This document shows, piece by piece, positions 1 to 11,102 of a stretch of 64,000 nt of DNA. The notes under the pieces were generated by a model. The model ran no database searches, was not told where the DNA came from, and saw only the letters and a program-made list of their open reading frames with translations. Numbering within the stretch: the first letter of the stretch is position 1; each line of letters opens with the position of its first letter. Where the stretch lies: positions 62,001 to 126,000 of the forward strand of contig MU626275.1 in the NCBI GenBank assembly GCA_025603075.1, given 5' to 3'. Source of the DNA: Neoconidiobolus thromboides FSU 785. Its lineage: Eukaryota > Entomophthoromycota > Entomophthoromycetes > Entomophthorales > Neoconidiobolaceae. The position numbers were made by a program, and so were the translations under genes.

Positions 1-1218
1 GAATATATTTTATTTAAATTAGTAATAAGAACTTCATTATTGAGGGTCTGAATAAAATCCTATAATAGAAACTATTTTTTCATCTTTTAAAAAGTTAGTA
101 TTTCTAACTCTCATCTTTTATTAGTTGATATTTTTTGTTAACTTTATAGCTACGCCTCTTTACGTATAACTTTTGAAATGAATATAATGAAATAATTATG
201 AACAAAATAAATCTTATTACTGAAGCATGTTAAATTGTGAACAAATTAATTGATTTTTTTCAAACCCATAGAATATTAAAGAAGATTCATTATACCGCTA
301 TCCTATAGTGCGGAACTACAAGTATAAGAATCATAGAATCTTTTAGGAAAGTATCCTCTATTCAGTAAAAATTCAATAGGAAATTTAATTAATTTTGACT
401 AAATTTATTATATAATAGTACATTATTTTAAGTATACTTAGAGTAAAACTTCAAATAAATTTATTTGGCTTTTATATTTGATAAATAAACCTTTTTAACT
501 TGGTTTTGAATAAGAAATAATATTTGAAATTCATTTAAAATCGCTGTCAAGAATGGGCAAATCCTTATTCTTTATATAAATCCTACTCTCTTATTAAATT
601 GTAGTATCTTACTACATCACTTCATTTTATAATATCAATATCTTAAAAAAATACATTGATTCTTTTCAAAAATTAACGGATTTTTGAGATAAGAGATCAT
701 TTATAAGAACAATATTACTTTATTTTAGTTATTGATAATAGAAAGATAATGAAACACAAGCTAAATTAGGAGAGAGTATTAAAGGAACACGAAGGATTTT
801 ATTATTCCAGGTTTTACAAATAGTCACGCCTTATTATTTAAAACAAAATTTTAATAAGGGTAAAGTGAAATAACATTTAAAAACTCTGAGTATCTAGGAA
901 GAATCAAAATCATTAATAAAATAGCCTTGTTTTACAAAGAAATATGATTTAGTAATTATAATATTTTATATTAGGATCGCTTCCACAAAGTATATAATAT
1001 GGCAATAGCTTTCTATTCAAATCATTATATATGAGAGAAAGTCATTTTATAGTAAATTTTTATATAAATTAGTTTATTAAAACGGATAAAAATTATACAT
1101 TTGTTTCTGATATTAAGATTCTAAATCAGACAGTTTAATTTAGCAGAGATATTGTATAAGAATAAAAAATTATTATAAATACTGTTCAATTTCAAAGTAT
1201 TTGCTTGTTAAATGGAAT
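1..1218. other. AT-rich intergenic DNA, faint old duplicate
   Basis: No open gene is seen. Short stretches resemble the DNA downstream of the intact MFS gene: the segment around 265-310 (with the words ATTAAAGAA and ATACCGCTATCC) parallels 5903-5945. This suggests the block is the decayed left copy of a duplicated unit. Nothing else is recognisable. Confidence 0.4.
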
Positions 1219-1356
1219 TTAAGAGCTCCTAAATTTAGAGCCAAATAAGACTTTCTTTGACTATTTGTATGTAATCCATAGCTCTTAATTTTTTTTATAT
1301 TATTAGCTTTAGGTTTTATTTCAAAATCATCTTTGCTTATTGTCATTCTTTGTTAA
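1219..1356 (-). pseudogene. MFS transporter relic with internal deletion
   Basis: This minus-strand remnant matches both ends of the intact MFS gene at 6551-7936 but lacks its middle. Positions 1219-1247 match the last codons and stop (6551-6579). Positions 1239-1356 match the first ~45 codons (7808 to about 7925). The two parts join at the 9-mer AGCCAAATA, which occurs in the intact gene at 6571-6579 and 7808-7816, so a repeat-mediated deletion of about 1.24 kb explains the structure. Further substitutions and a shortened start region show it is dead. The match is read by eye. Confidence 0.75.
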
Positions 1357-1700
1357 ATATTATTTATCTTCGTATATTATAATATTTTGATTTTATTTAA
1401 TTAAACTGTATTTCCTTAGCCAGTATTATTTTAAAATATATTTTTTTAATTTTGTACCATAATTCACTGATTTATAACCATTTTTGATGTTAATAATTAG
1501 ATTTTACTATAGTCATGTTAAAATATCTCAGCTAACAAAATCGATTTTTTAAAACAAATGATAATTAACATGAATCTTTGTTTTTTTGAGTTTAATACTT
1601 TGTGATATTTAAATGTCCCTTTTTTTTGGCTGAATCTTGGTTTTTTACTTAAGCCATATGTATATGTATATTAGAATCTTTAACGTTTTAGTATTGCGAT
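1357..1700. other. Intergenic, no feature seen
   Basis: AT-rich DNA between the MFS relic and the repeat-flanked block at 1701-2201. No coding or RNA signal was recognised. Confidence 0.5.
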
Positions 1701-2201
1701 ACCTTTTGATTTATTATAATTTTCTTAAATCAGTGTCAGAAACATTGTGTTTTATTGTATAGAAAAGGAAAAATCCGGCTTAACCTGGAGAGAAGTCAAA
1801 AATAGAAAGGTCTTTCAACCTGAGGTTTAAAGCTATGTTAAAGGGTAATGAGAAGCAATTGGTTATAGATGAAGTTAAAGCCTGAGGTTTAGGAGATTTT
1901 TTGGGTTGGAGTTTAAACAGAAGGAAGGTCACTTCCTTTTTAGAAGACTCATACCAAGTGAAAGTAAGTAAGAAAGGTAGAAGGAGAGGAGAACTGGAAA
2001 ACAGTCTTTCTGTATGTACTGGTAGTAGAGCTAAAACTGTTGAACATACTAATAGAGAGAATCGCTGTAGGGAACATTGATGAGAATTGATCAAACCAAG
2101 TAAGGCCGACAAGAGAAGGTGGGATGAAGCTAAAAGTAACATCAAAGTAACAAGAAATGATATAGGCCCATAACCTTTGATTTATTATAATTTATTTAAA
2201 T
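1701..2201. repeat. GC-elevated block flanked by direct repeats
   Basis: Near-identical ~29 bp direct repeats (both containing TTTGATTTATTATAATTT) at 1701-1730 and 2173-2201 enclose about 440 bp that is visibly less AT-rich and purine-rich on the plus strand. The minus strand is open over 1780-2145 (121 codons, hydrophobic start), but no family is recognised and base composition may explain the openness. It could be an inserted element or a remnant bracketed by short terminal repeats. Confidence 0.4.
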
Positions 2202-2267
2202 TAAAATTTTACTGAGATCTAGTCAGTTTTCAAGAATTAATTTTATCAGCTAAATATTTATACTATA

Positions 2268-2367
2268 TAGGGATGTATTTTTTTGCTTGAGGATTTTACT
2301 AACAATTTTTCTACTCAAATAATGCTTAAAAAATGGAAAAGTAATGAAACCAAAAAAAACATCCCCA
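2268..2367 (+). mobile_element. Fold-back MITE copy 1
   Basis: One of 25 copies of a ~100 bp element. Ends are TAGGGATG and CATCCCCA, with TA on both sides. Forward orientation is defined here as the strand reading TTTTACTAAC before TGGAAAA. Confidence 0.85.
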
Positions 2368-2881
2368 TATAGTGATTAAATAAAGTTAAGAAAGGTAGTG
2401 GACATAACTTGTCAAAATGAAGGAATGGGTTAATAAAATTTTGAACAAGGCTTACTTTTTTCCTATCTATTTTGAACTTCCAACCATTTTCTTTATTATT
2501 ATATTTAAGCTTTAAAAATTCACTTCCTCAAATAATATATATAACTTTAGCTTGAAGTTGAAATACAATGTAGTCTAAAGACTATTTTTAACTCATGGTT
2601 AATATAACTTAGCTTTTGACTTAGGCTTTAAGATCTTTTTTGTCAATTTCATTTATGAATTCCACACTGTATCTTTATTAATTTGCAAAATGTAATTAAA
2701 AAAATCAATACAAATTACATTGTCAACATCAGTTGTGAAAAAGCTACTTATATATTTGCAATAAAATCATGGTAATAGCTCATATTTTTAATTTTTTAAT
2801 ATGCAGTGCTTTAACCCAAAGTTACTGGTTTTGTAAAACTTTTGCCAGCGATTCTAAAAACTTCTGACCAGCTTAATAAAT
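2368..2881. other. Intergenic, no feature seen
   Basis: AT-rich spacer between fold-back copy 1 and the longer inverted-repeat element at 2882-3157. Nothing recognisable. Confidence 0.5.
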
Positions 2882-3157
2882 ATACGGGAATATTTTTTAC
2901 CAATAATCCTTTTTTGCTATTTAAAATTTAGAAATAAACTAATGCAACTATTTAAGTTCGAATGTGTGCTGGTAAATGATAAATTTTATAAATGACTATT
3001 TTTTCTATTATACTAATTTAAGATTATTAACTTAATTTTTACTTTAAAATGAATAATTAGCTAGTACACATCTAAGTTTGGACAGCATACCAGTTAATTA
3101 ATTTCGAAATTTAAAGATAGCAAAAAAGAATTATTGGTAAAAAACATTCCCATGTAT
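2882..3157. mobile_element. 276 bp element with ~45 bp terminal inverted repeats
   Basis: The left end (2883-2929, containing GGGAATATTTTTTACCAATA) is repeated in inverted orientation at the right end (about 3105-3155, containing TATTGGTAAAAAACATTCCC), with few mismatches and TA at each border. The ends differ from the ~100 bp family, so this is a second non-autonomous element type. It has no coding capacity. Confidence 0.65.
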
Positions 3158-3286
3158 ATTATCCATAAATTAAGCTACTTATACTAGTTAGATAATTAAG
3201 GCTTATATTATTTAGACCGTTAAAAATAATAAAAGCAATAGTTTATATTGAAAATAGTGTACAAGGCTCTTGTACAATTGACTATA

Positions 3287-3382
3287 TGAGGATGTGTTTA
3301 AGGATTTAAGGATTTTACTATTTTTCGATACAAATAACAGTTAAAGATAGAAAAAATGATAAGTCCAAAAAAAAACACCTCA
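3287..3382 (+). mobile_element. Fold-back MITE copy 2 (diverged)
   Basis: Ends TGAGGATG and CACCTCA with TA borders. The interior keeps GATTTTACTA but is more mutated than most copies. Confidence 0.75.
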
Positions 3383-4608
3383 TATTATAGAGCAGTAAGT
3401 AGGAATTTTAAATAGCAGGGTTCTACCTTTAAATAATTATATAAAATTTTATAACATAATACTATAAATCATTGATCAGGCGTAGTGCTCTAATAGAGAT
3501 TTATTTTGTTTAAATATATTGGCTAGTTTTAATTAATAGTTAAATGGTATTTTATTACTTATACAAACTTGATAGCAATTTATTAGTTTTATATAATAGT
3601 AAAATATAAAAGCAAAAAGTTGATTTTTTAATGATGGATTTATTTATATTAATTATGTGTAACATGATAATAATGATTTGATAAGTTTTATTATATAAAA
3701 GCAATAAAAATTGACACTTAACTCAGAAGTGGTGTCAATTTTAAAATTTGTAAGAATTCAGCACTATAAGTTGTTATAAAATATTTATAATTTAAAAAAT
3801 ACAATAAAATTATAATTGTGTAATTTATATTAAAAGTTGATTATAAATAGCAAACGTTTAATATATTACTTTACCTTTAATTAGAAAAAATATATTGAGT
3901 AATAATCTAAAAAGCGTTACAAGTAAAAAATAAAAAAGTTAATTAAAAGTATAATTTGTAATTAATTTAAATTAATTTGTACAGTTTACTTTTTGCGTTT
4001 TATAATCAAAATTTGTTTTCCATTTATAAAGTTATTCTAAGTATCATATTGATTTTTTATTTCTATTATATATAAGTCACATCTTTATTTGATATCTATT
4101 ATGCTTGTAATAATATATAATATTTTGGATTACAATAATAAATCTTTGATACTTTATCTTGTATTGTAAATTTTCTTCTATTTCCTTTATAAATTAATAT
4201 ATCAGGCTCCTTTTATGGAAAATACATTATGCAAATTTTCTGTAAATAGTAAGATAATAAACACAACCTTATAACAATAAGCAGGATTTTAAGCAAAATA
4301 ATATGCTAGCAAGTTGAATCACAAATCGGTATTTAAAATAGCAAATAATTCACTCACCTTATAAAATAAATAACTAAATCTTTTGATCCGTCTTAAACCA
4401 CAAATTATAAAGAAAAATAAACTTCTCGTAAATTTTATTTTAAAAAAGATATTTTATTACTAAACTTGGTACAAAAATGATCTAAACATTATACTGGGAC
4501 TTATAGGTTAATAGGTTAAGAATTATCTTTTGGATCGAGAAGTATATAAACAAATTAAATTTACAAAGAGCTTCTTTTATCTTTTAATTAAATATTAGTA
4601 AATTTATA
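3383..4608. other. Intergenic upstream of PRXL2 copy A
   Basis: About 1.2 kb of AT-rich DNA. A few words (for example around 4278 and 4491) resemble 10497 and 10875, upstream of PRXL2 copy B, as expected if the two upstream regions are old duplicates. No coding signal. Confidence 0.4.
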
Positions 4609-5376
4609 ATGTATTGCGTTTCATGCTTTGATCGAAACTCGGATGAAGCGACTGCTAATATCTTAGAAAAAAGACAATCGAGTGAGTCCTTGGAAGAATT
4701 GATAAGAAAATATCGAGAAAAGAATAAGATAGATGCAAGTATATTTGAGGGTATAAAAGTAAGGACAGTTGATGGTAATGAGGTGTTATTAAGTGACATA
4801 TGGAAAAAGAGACCTGTGATTTTGAAAGTATTAGCTAGATTAGGTTGTACCCTTTGTAAACATGAAGCTAAAGTAATGTCTGATTTACAACCATTTTTTG
4901 AAAGACAAGGTATTGGATTAGCTGCTGTTGTATTTGAAGATGTAGATTTGAAATCATTTTTATCTTGTGGTTATTGGAGATGGGATATTTATATTGATCC
5001 AGAGAGGAATGTGTATAAAGCTGCTGGACTAACGAAGGTTACAAGAATGTATCATATGTCATGTATGGTGAATAAATATTTTATGAAGCTATTAATAGGT
5101 TTAAATCTGAATGGTATTATTAACAACGCAAAAGGAGACCTTCGTCAGCTTGGTGGGCTATTTGTTATCAATACAGATGGTCAAATAGTTTATGATTTTA
5201 GACCCAAGAAGTTTGCAACTTATCCAAGTATGAAAGAACTTTATGCTTCTGTTGGGGGGGATCCAACTGAAATTGATGAAGAACTTTCTGATGAATATAT
5301 CTACACTCAATACAAGCTAGCTGAAGATACAGTTAAAAGTAGAGCTTCTTCTCTTTCTTCAGCTTCTACGCTATGA
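4609..5376 (+). CDS. Peroxiredoxin-like 2 protein, copy A
   Basis: Intronless gene for 255 aa of the AhpC/TSA-2 (PRXL2/FAM213) thioredoxin-fold family, which is linked to thiol redox chemistry. The active-site CxxC is in GCTLCKHEA (C80, C83), preceded by the strand PVILKVLARL. Family features follow: VFEDVDLKSFLSCGYW, the DPERNVYKAAGL helix and RQLGGLFVIN. The start is unambiguous: MYC begins an N-terminal CxxC (C3, C6) also seen at the start of copies E and F. The tail is Ser-rich. No signal peptide, so probably cytosolic. The substrate cannot be inferred. It is the left-most of six paralogues in the window and looks intact. Confidence 0.9.
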   Translation: MYCVSCFDRNSDEATANILEKRQSSESLEELIRKYREKNKIDASIFEGIKVRTVDGNEVLLSDIWKKRPVILKVLARLGCTLCKHEAKVMSDLQPFFERQGIGLAAVVFEDVDLKSFLSCGYWRWDIYIDPERNVYKAAGLTKVTRMYHMSCMVNKYFMKLLIGLNLNGIINNAKGDLRQLGGLFVINTDGQIVYDFRPKKFATYPSMKELYASVGGDPTEIDEELSDEYIYTQYKLAEDTVKSRASSLSSASTL

Positions 5377-6550
5377 TATTTTACTCTTAATTTATTAAAC
5401 ATTCCAATATATTGAATATTTGGATTATGGTAATTCCAATTTTTTTGTTTTATCCATCAATTGAACCATAATAAATGGTAAATTCCAGTCGTTTGGTGTG
5501 ATTATAAAATTACAAATAAAAGTGATCATCTAACTTTTATAGCATATTTAAACCTTTCATGTTATTTTTCTACTTCTTTTAGGATAAAAAGCGAGTCAAT
5601 TTATTGTCTAATTTCTTCTTTAAATTGATCACCTGGAATTATTTAGTTTTATTCTTCGATTCGAATGTCTGGATAAATTTGAATATCCAGTTGAAATTCG
5701 AAATAACTTTTTACTGTTTAATTTAGGTCTATATTTGCAAAATTAAGCAAGGAAACAGTTATTTTCATAATACTTTGCTGAACGCAACTTTTATCATAGA
5801 TCAAAACTATTAAAAAAACTATACCTTGGATTTAAAGTAACCAAATCTAAAATATTAGAGAATATGACTGAATAAATTAATTAAATTTTCAAGTTATAAA
5901 TTATTAAAGAATACTTATAATACCGCTATCCGTAATATATGATTAAAAGAAGAGTATACATAGTCTCTCGGTTTTAGCATAAACATAACTCTTGAAAAAT
6001 ATACGAGGTCATTGTAAATAAAAAGTAAAAAGAATGTTTTTTAAAGCATCATAGCTTTTGCTTTTTTTTCTAGCTCTAAATGATTCTTATCATTATTATA
6101 TACTAGGATATGAGCACTTAAAGTAGGAAGAAATCCATCACTTTTTAAAACTACAGATTATTTGAGAAATTTTTGTAAATCTAATTATAATTATCAGGAT
6201 AAGATAAGGTCTCTTCTGCCTCATTCTATATCTAAACAAGTTAATTTGCAGTGTTTTAGAAGAATTTTAATTCTAAGCTTAGTAAGCTGTTCTAATTTTG
6301 TTTAATTTTTGAACTTTTGATCTTATTAAAAGTGGACAAAACAAAGCAAAAATTACACTAATTTGCATATACTCAAAATCGGATGTTCTTTTTAAAACAA
6401 TTCAAATAAGCAATTAGACGCTTATTTTAAAACAGAAGGAATGATGAAATATTAGATCAATTTAATCTAAAAGGCTTATTATAAGAAAACAAAAATGTTT
6501 ATTAAATAAAAACAATATTTGGTTATTAAAAACGCTTAACGAAATATCAA
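5377..6550. other. Intergenic between PRXL2-A and MFS gene
   Basis: AT-rich, no ORF of note. The part around 5880-5950 resembles 240-310, supporting an old tandem duplication. Confidence 0.45.
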
Positions 6551-7936
6551 TTATGAGCTTCTAAACTTAGAGCCAAATAGAACCAAAAATATTAAAATTC
6601 CAATTCCAGCTATTTGGATAAGCGAAAACATTGTAAATGTCCATCCATAATCTAAAGTGTCTAAAATAATAGAGTTAACTGTAATAATAACACCAGCACC
6701 TATCATACGTACTGCATTAGAGACAGATGTGATTGAAGCACCAAATTTAGGATACAAATCAACCAAATAAGTTGAGATACATCCAAAAGCATAAGTCATA
6801 CCAAAACCAACTAAGAATTGACTAAATAAAACTAAACCCAAATGGAGTTGATAATGAATAAACCAGCCATCCAACATTAATCCTATTAGTATTGCTATTG
6901 CCCCAATGAATGAAGAATGTAATCTTATTTCTGGTTGTACTTTACTGTCTTTTGATTTTGCAACTGCCCTTCTCAATATTATATCTGATATTCTTCCTCC
7001 ACATACTGAACCCACAATATTACCTACTCCTAATGAAATGAAAGTTAATCCCGTCTTTGAAGAATCTAAATGATAAAATGTGAACATTGCTCTATTTTGA
7101 GAAATTGAAACTGAGTAATAAGCAGCAAAAATAATAGCAGAGTAAAAAGATCCCAATGCAACATTGATATATCGAAGATAGTATAATGGTTTCAAAGGAT
7201 TGAAAAATTTACCATTAGAAGTAAATTTTAAGGGGCTAAAGCTTAATTTTACTGGAAATGCTTCAGTTCTATTCAATGGTAGAGTCTCTTTTAAGAAAAA
7301 AAAGATGATAAGCACAATTAAACCAGATAACCCAGTCATCAACCAAAAAATAGATCTCCATCCTAAATATTCTGCTAAAAATCCTCCAATGATAGGTCCA
7401 ATAACTGGTCCGATTAATGGGCCAATAAAGAACAAACCTAATGCTGTACCCCTTTGTTCACGTGGATAAATATCACTGATAGTACCGATTCCAACTACCA
7501 ATGGAGCAGAAGAACCAATGCCTTGGAACACCCTCATAATAATAAATACATTTACGTCTGGGGATAAAGCACAACCAATACAAGATAAAAAGAATATCGA
7601 TTGAGAAATGATATATACCCATCTTCTACCATACAAATCAGAACTCGTACCCCATACTAATGGGGCAAGAGCTAATATAAAGATAAAGATAGAAACGGTG
7701 ACATCAATTAAAGTATCAGTAGTTTTGAAATCTTTTTTGATTTGTAATAGAGCAGGAAAAAAGATAGTTGAAGCCATTGGAGCCATTAATCCGCTTAATC
7801 CTACCAAAGCCAAATAAAACCTTCTTTGACTATTTGTATATAATTCATAACTCTCAACTTCTTTAGTATTATCAACTTCGAGTTTCATTCCAAAATCTTC
7901 TTCTTTAATTACCATTTCTTGTTGACTGTCGTTCAT
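6551..7936 (-). CDS. MFS drug:H+ antiporter (DHA1-like)
   Basis: Single-exon gene for 461 aa, the usual size for a 12-TM major facilitator. After a ~38-residue acidic cytosolic N-terminus come the membrane segments. Motif A reads WGTSSDLYGRR (95-105), then RVFQGIGSSAP (motif B region), then the antiporter motif C GPLIGPVIGPIIGG (172-185) followed by GWRSIFW. This signature places it with fungal DHA1 multidrug/polyamine exporters of the Qdr/Aqr/Tpo type, acting at the plasma membrane. The substrate is unknown. It sits ~3.17 kb upstream of PRXL2 copy B on the opposite strand; a deleted copy lies at 1219-1356, similarly placed relative to PRXL2 copy A. Confidence 0.9.
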   Translation of the reverse strand: MNDSQQEMVIKEEDFGMKLEVDNTKEVESYELYTNSQRRFYLALVGLSGLMAPMASTIFFPALLQIKKDFKTTDTLIDVTVSIFIFILALAPLVWGTSSDLYGRRWVYIISQSIFFLSCIGCALSPDVNVFIIMRVFQGIGSSAPLVVGIGTISDIYPREQRGTALGLFFIGPLIGPVIGPIIGGFLAEYLGWRSIFWLMTGLSGLIVLIIFFFLKETLPLNRTEAFPVKLSFSPLKFTSNGKFFNPLKPLYYLRYINVALGSFYSAIIFAAYYSVSISQNRAMFTFYHLDSSKTGLTFISLGVGNIVGSVCGGRISDIILRRAVAKSKDSKVQPEIRLHSSFIGAIAILIGLMLDGWFIHYQLHLGLVLFSQFLVGFGMTYAFGCISTYLVDLYPKFGASITSVSNAVRMIGAGVIITVNSIILDTLDYGWTFTMFSLIQIAGIGILIFLVLFGSKFRSS

Positions 7937-10189
7937 TTTTTTATATTAAATAATTCTAGTTTTATCTTATTTTTTAATCAATATTTGTTTAAAATAGTTA
8001 CTTATTTATACTTTCAATTTTTTATGATTTAATTATAATTCATTTAAAATAAACTTTCATTAATAATCATAATAATTTCTTTCAACTTTCCTACCTTGAT
8101 GGAATTTCGGAGAATGCTTAATTTTTTAGCATCACTTTAAATATGTAATGTCCCCTTTATTACAACTGCTACACTTCTATTTAAACTAATTTGCGCTAAC
8201 TTTTAGAGCCATTTATTCATTTGTTTCAGTTCTTTAATGGTTGACATTTATATTCTAGCTGGTTTCGAGGAGTTTTGTCGTAAAATGAACAGTTAATTAA
8301 GTCGCAATAAAGTCATAATAGTTGTATAGCCTAAAGACTATTTATAGCTTTTAATCAAGGAGAAACTTCGCGTTTAATTAAAATTTCCTCAAGAATTTCT
8401 TGATATATTTTCACTTAAAAACTGTATACTTCGATTTTGAAAACTATTAGCAGCATGTATTTGAAATAAACTTAGCCCAATTTCATATTACTAATATCAA
8501 CCATAAAAATAATTTTCAGTGATTATTTGAGCGATAAAAGTATAGGAATACATGTTGATTTCTAACTTAAACAATACTTTACTTTAATTAGATATAGAGC
8601 GTATCGGTGGATGGAATTTTTCTTAAAAATAATGGGGTTCAATCCTTAAGCTATTTAATTGGATAAGTTTATATAGTGTAGTATTCTAATGAAGGATTTA
8701 TTATATCTAAGCATTATTATTTGTATCGGCTAATAGTTTATTTAGAACTTATCATTTATGTAAACTTAATTCTTATTCAATAATCTTTATATATAATAGT
8801 AAGATATAAAAACAATTTTACTTATTTTAATACAGAATTATTTTAAGATTTTATACAAAAATCAAGTATAAATGCTTTAATAAGTTTTATTATAAGAGTT
8901 CAAGTACTAATATCTGATCTAGAAATTTTGTAAAAGCTAGTTTGTTCTATTGTTCATTAAAGTTCAATATACCAATTTAAGCATAAAACATTTCAGGACT
9001 TATTTATTTGAATTAAATTGATATAAAATACTTTATCTTAACATTTGCAAAATAGTAGCGATTAAACCTTAAATTGGTATAATAACGACGTTTGAAATAA
9101 CTTGTAACTATTCAGTATATGTGTCATTATTTTAAAAACTTATATTTAGCCTAATCATTATTATTTAAGTAACAGCTTTACTTAAATACACAGTGTTTTA
9201 ACATTATAACTCAACTGTTGACGATTTAATTATTAGTATTTATATTAAGGTTTAATTATAAAAATGACATAATAAAGTATAAAACTATTTAATGATAGAA
9301 ATTATGCCGAAGTGCTTTTTATTTATTATTTTTAAAATTTAATATCACATAAAAAACTCTACTTTTTATATTCATGTTATTTGACAAGTTTTATAGTTAT
9401 AACTTTTTTTGATAATACATTCGTATGGAAGATTCTTTAAACTGTTTTAAGGAATCAAAGAGTACTGATATGGAATATGTAAAGAAAATTTAAATATTTC
9501 AGAATAGTTTAATGGCAATCGAAACTTTCACACTTTAACTAGTTATCTTATGTTTTGCTAAACTCAAACCAAACTTTAATAAATATAATTTTAATTATTA
9601 AAATAAAGTGAAAAAATCACTGAGATACTATGCTAATATAAAATTTATTTATAATTCATGTATACCAACAAACTACTAGAGCTTTATAGCCATGTTTTTT
9701 AATTAAAAGCTCAACTTTAATATCTTTTAGACAGCTTAAAGAATGAATAAACATAATTTAACTCTTTTTTATGGCGCAAGTGGCAAGAGTAATTAACTGC
9801 AACTATGGAATCAATTATAAAATTCAGTCTAATTATCAAAATTAATTCCAATCAAAAAAATATTATCTAAAAATTTTTAATTTACTTTCACTATAAATTA
9901 GTTTATTTTACAATCATCAATAATAAACCATTGGCTATTTTATATTGGTTAAAAACTAATACTATAGTGGAAAGAGTTATTTAGCTGTCTTAATCTAATC
10001 AATAAAAATATCTTATAATAGTCTAATATACTAAATAAGATTGAACGTAAACGTCTTTATTTTTTCCTATTTAATTCATAAATTATTTGCAAATAATACA
10101 TAACAAAAGTAAAAAACTTACACCTTTTAGAATACGTAGCTAATTAATCACCATACAGGCAAGGAATTACTAGTCAAAAAGTAATATTA
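7937..10189. other. Gene desert
   Basis: About 2.25 kb of AT-rich DNA with no open gene, fold-back element or RNA gene that I can see. A stretch near 8022-8052 resembles the direct repeats at 1701 and 2173, consistent with the old duplication. Confidence 0.45.
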
Positions 10190-10261
10190 CTCTCGAGCGG
10201 GGAATTGAACCCCGGTCTCCCGCGTGACAGGCGGGGATACTCACCACTATACTACCCGAGA
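10190..10261 (-). tRNA. tRNA-Asp (GUC)
   Basis: A 72 nt cloverleaf on the minus strand: acceptor TCTCGGG pairing with CTCGAGA (one G-U), anticodon stem CCCGC/GCGGG around loop CTGTCAC (anticodon GTC), T-arm CGGGG-TTCAATT-CCCCG, and discriminator G. Internal A and B boxes (GGTTCAATTCC) are intact, there is no intron, and a T5 pol III terminator follows at 10180-10176. It is identical to the plus-strand copy at 33660. Confidence 0.95.
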
Positions 10262-10577
10262 TTCGATATATTGTTAATTCAGAAAAAAAATATATAATAT
10301 TAATTAGATACAGTATTTTAGTACCCTTTATGTAGTTTACTATAACTAAAATTTTAATTATACTATTTACCACATATTTTTAAAGCAGTAGTTTTATTTC
10401 ATGGTACAAAATATTTCTAGATACAAAATAAAAAACTAATTATATTTATCATGTCTTTGTAGATATTTAACTACCAATAAATATAAAATAGTATTATAAG
10501 CAAGATTCTTTATTATAAAACAATTAACCATATTTAAAAATTCGTTTAAATTGTACAATTTAAACATTTTGTAGATA
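10262..10577. other. Intergenic, no feature seen
   Basis: AT-rich spacer between the tRNA gene (its 5' flank) and fold-back copy 3. Confidence 0.5.
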
Positions 10578-10676
10578 TAGGGATGTTTTTTTGATTTCAT
10601 TACTTTTTTCATTTTTTAAGCGCTATTTAAGCGGAAAAATTGTTAGTAAAATTTTTAAGCAAAAACTATAACCCCA
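10578..10676 (-). mobile_element. Fold-back MITE copy 3
   Basis: Ends TAGGGATG and ACCCCA. Reverse orientation (reads TTTGATTTCATTACTTTTTC on the plus strand). Confidence 0.85.
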
Positions 10677-10943
10677 TATGGATTTTAGCTTACTCCCCAG
10701 CTCAAAAAAATTAAATTATATCTCAGAGTACTCAGACCTAGCCAAGTAAAAATTAAAGAAAGTTAAATAAAATCAATTTTCAAATTGAAATTTAATTTAA
10801 CTAATGAATTAAGGTATTTGACCTAATAACAGATATTATTAGGATAATTGGTGCCGTTTTATATAAATATAAATACTGGGGCTCTATACTTCTTATTATC
10901 AAACAGGATTATTTAAGTTCAGTATAATTTTATTTTTAAATTA

Positions 10944-11044
10944 TGAGGATGTTTTTTTTTGATTTCATCACTTTTTCCATCTTTCAAGCACTATTTGAAT
11001 GAAAAAATTGCTATAAAATTATTAAACCCAAATATATGTCCCCA
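10944..11044 (-). mobile_element. Fold-back MITE copy 4, at PRXL2-B promoter
   Basis: Reverse-orientation copy ending 58 bp before the likely ATG of PRXL2 copy B. Its interior is open in the same frame as that gene, so an upstream ATG at 10959 inside the element could add 48 residues. Confidence 0.85.
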
Positions 11045-11102
11045 TGTATTGGATAGTTTATTTTTTTGTCTTAAAGTGATATTGGTAAAATATGATGACA
11101 GG

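Noticed and set aside
1780-2145. 121-codon hydrophobic frame on the minus strand
   Set aside because: No family, no introns or neighbours to support it; openness follows from the purine-rich plus strand. Kept only as part of the repeat-flanked block.
10170-10373. 67-codon minus-strand frame
   Set aside because: It runs through the tRNA-Asp gene, whose structure explains the sequence.
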